Position numbers and translations under genes: made by a program. Shown here in pieces: positions 34,191 to 44,713 of a DNA stretch of 64,000 nucleotides. The notes below the pieces were generated by a model, which saw only the letters and a list, made by a program, of their open reading frames with translations, ran no database searches and was not told where the DNA came from. How positions within the stretch are numbered: the stretch's first letter is position 1; each line of letters begins with the position of its first letter. Source of the DNA: Acanthochromis polyacanthus (lineage: Eukaryota; Chordata; Actinopteri; Pomacentridae); contig NC_067116.1 of assembly GCF_021347895.1 (NCBI RefSeq), positions 41,187,677 to 41,251,676 on the forward strand. The letters are read 5' to 3'.

Positions 34191-34265
34191 ATGCCCTTCA
34201 GGGAGTGAGTCAATGACCAGTTTTGTAATATCACTTCTACCACAGCTTCCCTTCAGGAAGGGCAT
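34191..34265. promoter_or_regulatory. Probable selp 5' flank with an inverted ATGCCCTTC pair
   Basis: Just upstream of a probable non-coding first exon (donor near 34,136, GTAAGACC on the minus strand), ATGCCCTTC (34191-34199) and GAAGGGCAT (34257-34265) form an inverted pair. No TATA box is evident. The promoter assignment is inferred from position only. Confidence 0.35.
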
Positions 34266-34499
34266 CGCTTAAACCACCCACAACACACTGCCGATACAAA
34301 CACACAAATACAGACACACACTCATGCACACACACTAATACTTGTAAATGCTTTTCAAGATTACTTTGATTGATTTATTTGGAAAGGTTTACATGTCATC
34401 CCATCACACACGTTTACATAATGAATGCCCGTACAATACATCAAGTAAAACACGCAGTAAGTTAGACAAAATCCTGAGCTACCGATTATTAGAACTCGT

Positions 34500-35700
34500 A
34501 GTTAATACTTAAGCTAAACACGAGCTTACGTATGAACAGTAAATTTGAAAACCTTACAGCAAAGGTGCCAGGAATAAAATGGGGGAAAAAATGGAAGAAT
34601 TTTGTAAAGTAATAAAAAATAACGAGAAATATCTGTTAAATAATTCTGTTTTTTTACTGATTTAGATACAGTAAAACAAGGACATTTTATGGTCACGATT
34701 TGAAAAAGGAACAAACAGTATTTACAAAAATATAGATTTTTATGGATTTTTTGTTTATTTATTTTTTACTGCCAAAATGTGTATTAATATTTTTTTCCTG
34801 TGATTTTTACTAGGCAATAACATACCCTGTAAAATCTGTAAATTAGCAGTTTAAACAGTTAATCACCATTTTTCAGTTCTTCATATACATCGTTTTTATT
34901 TCAAATACTTCAAATACTACAAATATCTGTAAAATATTGTTTCTGTATTTTTTGCCAATTTAAGTATAGTTAAAAAAATGTTCAATTTCAAAATGTTGTA
35001 AAAGAACAAATTACTGTCTATAAAAATACAGATTTTTGATGTGGACATCATTTACAGTTTTGGCCATTTTTTCTTTTTCTTTCTTTTTTCTACATTTTTT
35101 CATTTTTTTATCTCATGTTACTAGATATTATCTGTAATTTAATAGAACAGGAAAACGCTGTAAAATAGTTCAATCGTTCATATTTTTAAATTTTAAATAA
35201 TAAACAAATATCTGTAAAATAATGATATTTATGTGATAAAAAATCATCATTTTACAGGGAATTATATTTTTATTTTATTTTATTTTTAAATCCTTCATAT
35301 ACATAATTGTCATTTCAAACAATAAGAAACATCTGTAAAATAATTACATGTTAGGGAAATTTAAATGCATTTAAAATCTAATAATAATACGGTTAAATGT
35401 TATAAAAGAACAAATTATATATTTTTAAATTCTATCAGTTTAATGTGGACATTATTTGAAGTTTTGTCCATTTTAAAAAAAAAATTAATAACGTGGAAAT
35501 TTACACCTTTTTTCTGTAATTTTGCTATTTATCATCTCTAAATTAACGGGAAAAAAAAGCCTACATATAAATTGTAAACTGCCAAAAAATAAAAATAAAA
35601 AAAGAAACAGTAAAAGGTGTTTAAAAAGGAACATTATTTTTTGAGCAGTGTAGGGTTTCTCAAATATATTCTTAAAAGACAAATCTGAGGCTTTAAAGTT
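34500..35700. repeat. AT-rich repeat block between selp and sell
   Basis: About 1.2 kb of three or more diverged units with ATACAGATTTTTGATGTGG, ACAGTTTTGGCCATTTT, ACTAGATATTATCTGTAATTT and CTGTAAAATA. It separates the selp promoter from the sell tail exon. Confidence 0.6.
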
Positions 35701-35734
35701 GTCCTTCATCCGCTCACATCGCTGGACTGACTCG

Positions 35735-38700
35735 TTACCTCTTCAGGCTGCCTGTGAGAAACAAACAGACTGACATGAGCGTGACCTTCAGTGTTTCTGT
35801 TGAACTGCCTAAATGCTGAAGATGCAACAGATGGAGTATAAAAGGGTGGAGGTACTTTTGGCCAAATGCCTAATTTCAACACTGACCTCGCTTGGGCAAC
35901 TTTCTTTCCTGTGAGGAAAAGACAAACTGATCACTACTGAGGCGTGTTGCAATGAGATTACACTGAATTCTTAAGTATAGTTGAGAAACACTGACTTTTT
36001 CTGTGTTTCATCCAGCAAAAGCAGATGCAGGAGAGGATGGAGAGAGCACCACACCCAGCTACACCCAGCAGCGCCTGTTTGTAGCCTGAGAACAGAGAAC
36101 ACAGTGACTTTAATGTGCTACTTCTGCTTCTGCTGCTGCAACTCTGACTGATTGACTGGAAGTAGAATCCCTGCAGCAGAAAGACAACAAAACCAACCCA
36201 GCTGGCAGAGAACGTTCCCACAACATTAGCTAACATTACCTACAAATTCTAAGATTTATTTACTGAAGATGTTTTAGTCGAATGTTCAAAGAATGTTTCA
36301 AGATTCAATTTCAACACGGATGATGCTCAGTGATAACAAACAAAGAATGTTCTCAAACCAACGTTCTCAAAATGTTTTCTACATGTTTTCGAGGCCTGTT
36401 ATGCGACATAATAACAAAAATGGAGCTTTCTGTCTGCAACATTCACAAAATGTTTTCTGAATGTTATCAAGGCCTCAGATGATTTTTTTTAAATGTTCCT
36501 GTAATGTCATGAGAACATTCTGCCTGCAATGTTCTGAGAATATTTTGAGGATGTTCTTGAGGGAACTCATTATAGAATCTCTACAACGTTCCCACAATGC
36601 TCCACAGTGTCGCATCATAACACAGTTTCCAGCAGTGTTATCGCCAAACATTTTTAGAACATCTTTATTTGTCCCACCTTTAAGAAGAACAATCTGGGCA
36701 CTAAAAGAAAACATCCTCATGAGAACATTAGCAGAACTTTGCAGAACTTCTTCAGAACATTTAGGGGACATCAAAATACTAGCTGAGGCTACATTAAAAA
36801 CTTAGAGGTTTGTCCCAGCTGTGATTTTTTTTTTTCCAAAATGTTCTGAAAAACAGTTCTGCAAAGTTTTTGAAATTCTCACATTTTTTTCTTAAATGTA
36901 CGATATTGTAGTTGTTGGTGGTAACATTGTTTGACCATTAAAATGTTTCCTGAATGTTACATCAAGAATGTTCTTTCTCTGTTATTGTGTAAAATTGTTT
37001 AACATTGTTAGAATGTTTTACAGAGAATTGTTTAATAGTGCGTTAACCAACAGCATCCTCAAGAGATCCTCAGCATATCGCAGACAAAATGTTCCAAAAT
37101 TATCTCCGTAAAACCTTGCAGACATTCTTCAAATGTCAGTTTGAGGACGTTCTGCCTTTGTTATCATGCAACGCAACCTCCAAACATCCTCTGAATGTTG
37201 CAGTTGAAGCCTTTAATCTTAGATGAACATGATCTGAAATGATAAATATCTTTAAAAAGTTTCTTTGATCAAGAGATTAAGATTTTTCCTTTAAATCTGG
37301 GTTAGAACTTGTCGGTAATGTTAGCTAATGTTGTGGGAATGTTGCCTGTTAGCGGGATAATAATGATCAAGTATATTTAGATATCAAAACTAGTGCTGTA
37401 GCATGTTTTACAACAAACACATAAGCACAAGGAAGAAAGGGGGATATAACTTGAAATATATATAGGATTTGCAAAATTTAAGCTTTAAAAAAAAAAAGCA
37501 AGGCCTTCAAAATAAAAGCATATTTACTTTCACAAGCAGGTCTCGGGCCGCTCCAGACCCCGGAGACCCCACAGGTAACAGTTGACAGGCCGATCATGAG
37601 ATGACCCAGTTGGCATTTAAACTGACAGGTTGTGTTGAAGACCTGGTTTCCTCCTGAGCAGCTGAGGTAGCCGTTTTCAGGCTGAGGCAGAGGAGGACAT
37701 TCCACCGCTGGGGGCACAAAAAAGTTCCACAGGGGCACAGTTATGTAACGTTTTACAATGGAATTCTATTACAAAAACAAAACATTTTTAGAGTGCATAT
37801 ACGCTGATGGATGTATTTTGATCAGCATTTTGAATGTGATCCTCAGTGAGACCTCAGGAAACAAAGGAAACAGATGCGGCGCTCATGATGACCAAGTTAG
37901 AATTCTGCGAAAAAGTAAATGTAATGTTCTGAAGAAGAGCAGTATTAGCTGATAAACTGTTTTAGTATTGAGTTGTCCTTTAGATCAACACCTCCAAATG
38001 TCATAACGAGGAATATATAGTCCTGAGTAGAAGTTTCCAGACATTTGAAAAGAACATTTATATCCATGACTCCTGTAGCTCATATTTTTCTATAATGGAA
38101 TTATTAAAATACATCTGTCTGTGTTCCATCCCCAGAACATCACTAATGTGTAGTGTTTATGTCATAGATTTACAATAGGTGTTGGGAAGTATGAAAAAAA
38201 TATACATACAAACTTTTACCTTCATACTATGAATATTTTCAGACTTACAACCTCATGAAGTACAAAGCGGTCGATTGGAATTTTATGCTTTTTAGTTTTA
38301 GTTTTTATTTCTGGCATTTTTAAATGGAGATAGACACATGGAATTTTTACTGACAAAAAACATATTTGAGCTCTGTTAAAAGCTGCAAATTTTTTGCTTT
38401 TAAATGGCATTACTTTTTCCCCACAACGTCACAAGTACAGGAGACAGACACATCGGATTTTCAGTGATGAAAAGCATATTTTTCACTAAGCTTGGTTGAA
38501 AATTGCGACCAATTTTGCATCTCTTCCAGGTGTCATGATCTGTAACCAGATTAATTTTTTTTAGTTCAATACAATTTCTTCTATAACCAACTTTGAGCGT
38601 CACTTTCATGGAATTTATTATAGTTTCAACGAGCAAAGCTGCAACAGTTTGGTATGAAAAAATGTTTAAAAATTTAAAAATGATATTCCCATAAGACTTA

Positions 38701-40521
38701 CAACCAATAATTCAATTAAATTATCTAATTTTTAATCATTTCAGCTCAAAATAAGGCTTAAAACTTGAATGTAATTTACATTTTGAAGGAATGACACCTT
38801 ACCTGTGCATACTGGGATGCTGGCCGTCCATTGGCCGCTGTGATTACAGCGTATCTGGTCCTCTCCAATGAGCTTGTAGCCTTCGTCACACCGGAACTCA
38901 CAGGTGGAGTTGTAGCTGTGAAGTCCAGTCGGGTGGCTGCAGTTCATCCTTCCACTGCGGAAGTCAGTCTGGTTCAGAACTGGACACTGTTCAGCTGTGA
39001 GAGGCAGTAAAAAGAAATATTTTCCTTTTAACTCGCAAAAAATTGCTGATGAGAAAACAACTACAAATATATAGTTTGATTCATCAGAGAACGAGTTTGT
39101 GGCTTGTATTAAGATGATAAAAAATATTGTTAACACTCTACAACAGGATGCACAACAATGTGACATGTTACTGAGGAATGAATAAGAAAAACTAACAGTA
39201 AATTGTAAATGAGTGCACTGTAAAGAACTGTTCTGTAGCAAAATGCTGAAAGTCCGGTAGCAAGGGTTCCAGAAAAAATATGTTCACAAATGCTGGTTTG
39301 AAAAAACTGCAAAAATATCTGTAAAATAAGCTGATCTAAATAGAGTAAAACAGCAAAAAAAGTTATGGTGTATAGATATTAAATATTATTTAATATTATC
39401 TGCTATTTTGGCAAAAACAACGGAAATCTATTAGAAAATGATTTACTATGTTTTAATTTCAAATATACATCACGTTTCTTACAAATGACAGCAAATATCT
39501 GTAAAATATTTCAAAGCTGATCTAAATAGAGACAAGCAGTACAATTTTGCTGTGATTTTATTTTATATCATCTGTAATTTAACAAAACAAGGAAAATCTT
39601 TTTTTTTTAAATTTTTTTTACCATTTTTCTGTTCCAAAAATACATCATATTTTGTACAAATGACAGTAACCGTCTGTAAGATGACTACTTTTTTGCTAAT
39701 TTAAACACAACAAAAACGGCGTAAATTTTGTGGTATAATTTTGTAAAGGATGATTAATTGTATAAATACAGATGTTTGATGAACTCTGCCCTCACCTGTT
39801 TCACACCTGTCTCCTTTAAAACCAGGTTCACAGAGGCAGGTTGTGCTGTTGATGGTCTCCTGGCATCTTCCTCTTTCACATGACGCTGAATTACACTGAG
39901 CTGTGATGAAAAAAATCAACCTTTAATGCGTTCCAAACACCCCTGCTTGTATTCCTTTTGACAGACAGCAGGTAGTTTTTTTAGTTTTAGTTTTACATAC
40001 CGTGATAACAAACTGCGTATTTTGAATTGGCACATTTCTCGTCGTTCCACTTCCCCCGGTTTGCGTAGCTGTTGACGTAGATCTCTACACAGAACTCCGT
40101 GCTGTGGTTGTTGTTGGGCTCGTTAGGCGCCCACGAATGCTCGCCGATCCACGTGCTGTTGTTGCCGATCCAAGTCCACGTTTCATTCTTGTGGGTTTTG
40201 GTGATTCCGATCCAGTAATAGGGGCTCTTCTTTCTGTTTGGTAGCTGGGAGACCAGATAGTCGTTCTCCTCCTGGCTCTGGATCACCACCATGTCCGTGA
40301 AACTGGTCTGGCACCACTGTCTGGCCATGGTCCAGTTCATGGTTGTTTCTGAGTGGCCATAAGTCCAACCTGAAGTAGTTTCAGCCAAGGAGATACCTAA
40401 GAGAAAACACACAGTGGGATAATTACATAGACGCTGTTGTGTTAAACTGATCTGTCCTGCACATTTAGACATCATTTCAAAACTATAGCCCACCGAGAAG
40501 AAGGATTAGTGTCCACTTCAT
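35735..40521 (-). CDS. sell: L-selectin type adhesion receptor
   Basis: Minus-strand exons: 40494-40521 (ATG), 40001-40396 lectin, 39796-39900 EGF, 38803-38994 sushi 1, 37528-37707 sushi 2, 35996-36085 membrane, 35735-35751 tail (TAA). They sum to 1,008 bases, 335 residues, phase-consistent. The signal starts MKWTLILLLGG. The lectin keeps EPNNN, WNDEKC and YYWIGITK. The EGF has CERGRCQETINSTTC. The membrane core is ALLGVAGCGALSILSCICFCW, followed by the short basic tail MKHRKSSLKR. Lectin, EGF, exactly two sushi repeats and a short basic tail are the L-selectin layout; L-selectin mediates leukocyte homing and rolling. The tail exon is only 17 coding bases and was placed by phase and its clean acceptor (TTTGTTTCTCACAG). 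If it is skipped, read-through would give QCFSTILKNSV instead. It sits between selp and sele as in human. Confidence 0.88.
36200..37353. mobile_element. Non-autonomous DNA element with about 40-bp inverted ends, in the sell intron
   Basis: The left end 36200-36240 (AACGTTCCCACAACATTAGC, then TAACATTACC) is the near-perfect reverse complement of the right end 37314-37353. The 1.15-kb interior has no transposase frame and is packed with GAACATTCT/AATGTTCT-type short palindromic words. Family not recognised. Confidence 0.75.
39300..39780. repeat. AT-rich dispersed repeat, sell EGF-sushi 1 intron
   Basis: Contains AGCAAATATCTGTAAAATA, CTGTGATTTTATTTTATATC and ATACAGATGTTTGATGAACT, running up to the EGF donor. 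Same family as the block in the equivalent selp intron. Confidence 0.55.
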
Positions 40522-40708
40522 CTTCAGAGAACCTTTCCAGAAAAAAAAGGTAGAAATGTGAATATCAAAGAAAATCACCATGACAAATGAGAACAGGAAA
40601 AGTCTTCCTTACTGTAATTTGTGTAGAATCTGATGCAAGTTGTCCAGTCGGATCCAACCTAAACGACGGCAGCACGTGTTAGATTGGTGCAACTTGCTCA
40701 GCGTCAGG

Positions 40709-40716
40709 CTTTTATA
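40709..40716 (-). promoter_or_regulatory. TATA box of sell
   Basis: CTATAAAAG on the minus strand, about 190 bp upstream of the sell ATG. An untranslated first exon follows that ends near 40,613 at a GTAAGGAAG donor. Confidence 0.6.
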
Positions 40717-41134
40717 GTTTCTCTGGCTCTATTCACGCGCACATTACCGAAGAATGCCTGGATGTTTACTGGGCAGAGTGAAAGGATGTGATAAAGGATT
40801 TAATGACTCTAACAAACCTATGACGTCTCACCTATGATGGTAAAGGTGGGTTTGGGGGCAAATTTTTATAATTAAAGGAAATGCAAACACTAAAGAAGCA
40901 TGTAAGTATGCAAGTACTTTTTCTCCAGAATAAATTGGGCAATTCTGACAAAAAATGAAACTGTGAGAGGTTTATAGAGAAATATCACAGTTTGTTGGAG
41001 CTTTTTCCAACTCATTGACACTTAAAAATAGTCTCCAACTGCAAACTGTGTTTTATAAGACATCAAAAGACAAAAAAGTTGGAAACTACTGGTTTCATCA
41101 TTGTCAATGTCTTGTATTTTAACAGCCTATCATA

Positions 41135-42083
41135 CACTGCCTGGCCAAGCGAAAAGTCGCACATTAATATTTTGATGGACTGCCTTTAGATTTGAATATG
41201 GCACTCAATTCGCTGTGGCATCATTTCGATAATCTTCTGCAACGTCACAGCATTTATTTCTGTCCAGAGACGCATTCCTTTTTCACCATGATCTTATATT
41301 GGTGTTGGGAGAGTTGAGCGCTATGCAAAGTCTTCTCCAGAACATTCCAAAGATTCCCAGTGGAGCTGAGGTCTGGACTCTGTGGAGGTCAATCCATGTG
41401 TGAAAATGACGTCTCATGCTCCCTGATCCACTCATTCACAATGTGAGCCCCATGAATCCTGACATCGTCATCTTGGAACGTGCCCATGCCATCAGAGAAG
41501 AACATAGATGGAAAGACCTGGTCATTCAGTGTGTTCAGGTAGTTAGCTGACCTCATTCTTTGAGAACATAACGTTGCTGAACCTGGCCAGATCATAACCC
41601 TAACCACCACAGGCTGGTAGGCACTAAGCATGATGAGTGCATCACTTCATCTGCCTCTCTTCTTACCCTGATGCCCCCATCACTTCGGAACAGGGTAAAT
41701 CTGGACTCATCAGACCACATAACCGACCACATTTCTTCCTTGAAGCTGATGGTTCTCCACTATCATTCCAGGTTTTAATAATCCGTTGGACGATTCTTAA
41801 CCTGAATTTAGTAGTTCCAGAAATGTCCTTAGTTGTTTTCTTTGCTTGATACAGGCCAACAAGTTGACCCTTCTGAGACAGATTAACATCCTTTCCATAA
41901 CCACAGGATATGTCTTCCAACATGGTTGGTTGAGAAATGAGAAGCTCCTCACTGCATCAGCTAGGGTTAAATAAGTTATTGCTGCTGAAACATATTTATC
42001 ACAGCAGTAATTATCCAATGGAAGGCTCTTATCTGTCTGCTTAGTTAAATCCAGGTGGTGACTTTTTTTTTGTCCAGGCAGTG
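41135..42083 (-). mobile_element. Defective Tc1/mariner-type transposon
   Basis: The ends CACTGCCTGGCCAAGCG (41135 on) and its reverse complement form ending GGCAGTG (42077-42083) are inverted. On the minus strand, two frames hold transposase pieces: an N-terminal helix-turn-helix-like part (RIVQRIIKTWNDSGEPSA, about 41,663-41,880) and a C-terminal part ([19 protein letters not shown] ... HMDWPPQSPDL, about 41,340-41,470). The middle is deleted and the frame broken, so it is inactive. Confidence 0.85.
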
Positions 42084-42801
42084 TGTTATCCACTGTGTAA
42101 AACCTTCATCTTGAGAGTAACTAAACCTGTCAAATGAATAAAGTTGAAGAGGAAGTTCAAAACTTCCCTCCAAACTGTGGTGAAGTGAAAGTATAAAGAA
42201 GGGAAGTGTCTTTTCCCATCTTCTGTTTTTAGTGGCACTGCTCCTCTACATTTTGAAATATTAAAGTCAAATAAAGTTTTTATCAGCGTGGAGTTACAAA
42301 GACACAAAACCTCATGCTATCACCTTCAGCGTTATGTAAGGCATCACATCTGCTGCTGCTGACACAGAAGATGCTGAATTCGCTGGAAACAAACAATAGC
42401 GATGATCCGTAAAACAGGTTACCTCAGCGATTCACTTCTTCCTTCCTTTCTTTCATACCTGTCGCTGTTCTTCACCTTCTCTGCTCTGACCTTTGGAGAC
42501 GTTCTTCCTGAAAGTCTGAAAAAACAAACAATGTCTTGCAGTGTCAAGGTGAAAGTCACCAAAGTGTGAGAAAACATTGGTGTTGTGCAGATTTGATTGA
42601 ATGCCGACTGAACTTTTGTACCAGTTTGGGAATACAACTAACAATACACATTCTTCATTTCATAACTCAAGATGCATAAAATTTAATGGGCTCAGACTCA
42701 ACTTTAATTGCTGTTTTAGCCACGTGACATAATAACAACAACACACAGTTTCACAGGTCTCGGTTCGTAGCATGATTAATATATTTTGTATTTTCACTGG
42801 C

Positions 42802-43145
42802 GTTCAAAAGTTTGGGGTCACCCAGACAATTTCATGTTTTCCATGAAAACACTCACTTTTATTCATGTGCTAACATAATTGCACAAGGGTTTTCTAGTCA
42901 TTAATTAGCCTTTAGCTAACACAATGTAGCATTAGAACACAGGAGTGATGGTTGCTGGAAATGTTCCTCTGTACCCCTATGGAGATATTCCATTAAAAAT
43001 CAGCCGTTTCCAGCTAGAATAGTCATTTACCACATTAGCAATATCTACACTGTATTTCTGATTAATTTAATGTTATCTTTATTGAATAAAAACTGCTTTT
43101 CTTTCAAAAAGAAGGACATTTCTAAGTGACCCCAAACTTTTGAAC
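42802..43145. mobile_element. MITE with 20-bp perfect inverted ends
   Basis: GTTCAAAAGTTTGGGGTCAC at 42802-42821 is exactly inverted at 43126-43145. The 344-bp body has no coding capacity. A solo right end lies at 6,935-7,027. Confidence 0.9.
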
Positions 43146-43159
43146 AGTAGTGTGCTGCT

Positions 43160-43735
43160 GCTGGAGTCCTAACAAGAACCAAAAAAGTAGATCACGTCCT
43201 TCCAATTTTTAGATCTCCACACTGGCTTCCTGTCTGCCAGAGAATAGATTTTAAAATCCTGCTGATGGTTTATATAGCACTGAATGGTTTAGGCCCATAG
43301 CTGATCTGCTGTCACTTTATGAACCATCTCAGCCTCTGAGGTCATCAGGTATTGGTCTGTTTTCAGTCCCTAGAGTTAGAGCTAAACATGGTGAAGCGGC
43401 ATTTCCTCATTATGCGCCACATATCTGGAACAAACTCCCTGATAGCTGAATGTCTGCTCCATCTCTCATTTCTTTTAAATCAAAGCTCTAGACTTTTCTG
43501 TTTGCCACTGCTTTCCTATTATAGCTTGTTTTAAATAAAAATTTGAATTAATTTTTAAAATATATTTCTAATTTTCCTTTTCTTTTCTGTATTTTATTAT
43601 ATTTGTCATTTTAATTGTGCTCTTTTATGCTTGTCTGAATGGTTCCACTGCTCTTAAAGTTTTAATGTAAAGCATATTGAGTTGCCCTCATGTATGAAAT
43701 GTGCTACACAATTAAAGCTGCCTTTCCTTGCCTTA
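43160..43735 (+). mobile_element. LINE 3' end (L2/CR1-like reverse-transcriptase C-terminus)
   Basis: Broken frames read HVLPIFRSPHWLPVCQRI, DFKILLMVYIALNGLGP and SLELELNMVKRHFLIMRHI, the typical C-terminal region of fish L2-like LINEs. It is followed by TTAAAGCTGCCTTTCCTTGCC. It is 5'-truncated and interrupted by stops. Confidence 0.8.
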
Positions 43736-44713
43736 CATATATAGCCTATAAATACATAGCTTTTTTCTTTTATCACTGTCTGACATGAACTCAGACTAAA
43801 CTTTTCCTATTTTAGGTCAGTTAGGATTACCAAAATTCTTTCTATTTGCTAAATACCACAATAATGAGAGAGAGATTTTTTTTGTTACTTTCTTCAAAGT
43901 CAGAAGTTTACATACACTAATATTACTATGCCTTCAAACTATCTGATGGCTTTGCAAGCTTTTGATAGGTTCACTGACAACATGTGAGTTAACTGGAAAC
44001 ACACCTGTGGATGTATTTTAAGGCTAAGACTAAGGTAAGCAGGAAACTAAGTTGAAAACATAAAAGCAAGGTGAACAATAACTAAAATCTATGTGCAATA
44101 TTGCACAATGTACAATAGCAGCAGCAGCTTTAAAGTGGTCAGTGCAGCAATAAAGAGAGGAATATGCCAAAAGAAAAATTAGGTTTTGAAGTTTTATTCG
44201 TTTTGTGTCCATTAGAAAAACCTCCAAGTAGCACAGGTGCACACATAAAACACAACGCTGTGAAATGCTAATAAAAGAAATAAAAAATATGAATAAACAT
44301 TTAAATCAACGTCTGATAAATAAATAATACATAAATACAACAATCAATAAAATGAAATTATTCACAGTTATGAGCTCACATGGAAATCCACCTACAGCAT
44401 TTACAGTGACATGAACCTTTCCAGAATGTTCATTAAAGCTATAGAACAATGTGTTCCACATAAAACTCCCCTTGGGAGGAAATGCGTGTTTGAACAACAT
44501 TACAGAGCAACCAGGCGTCTTTTGAAAAATTACATCAAAACATGATGAGCACTACTGAATGCAAATATATGTAAAGAAAACCTTTCCGATCACACATGAC
44601 GCATAGCTTTACACTCAGGTAAATTCATATTCATATTGTTCACGTTGCAATGACACACATGCAGTTCTGTTCAAAATATAAAGTCTTCTGAACTGTCTGA
44701 AGAAGCTGAGTCT

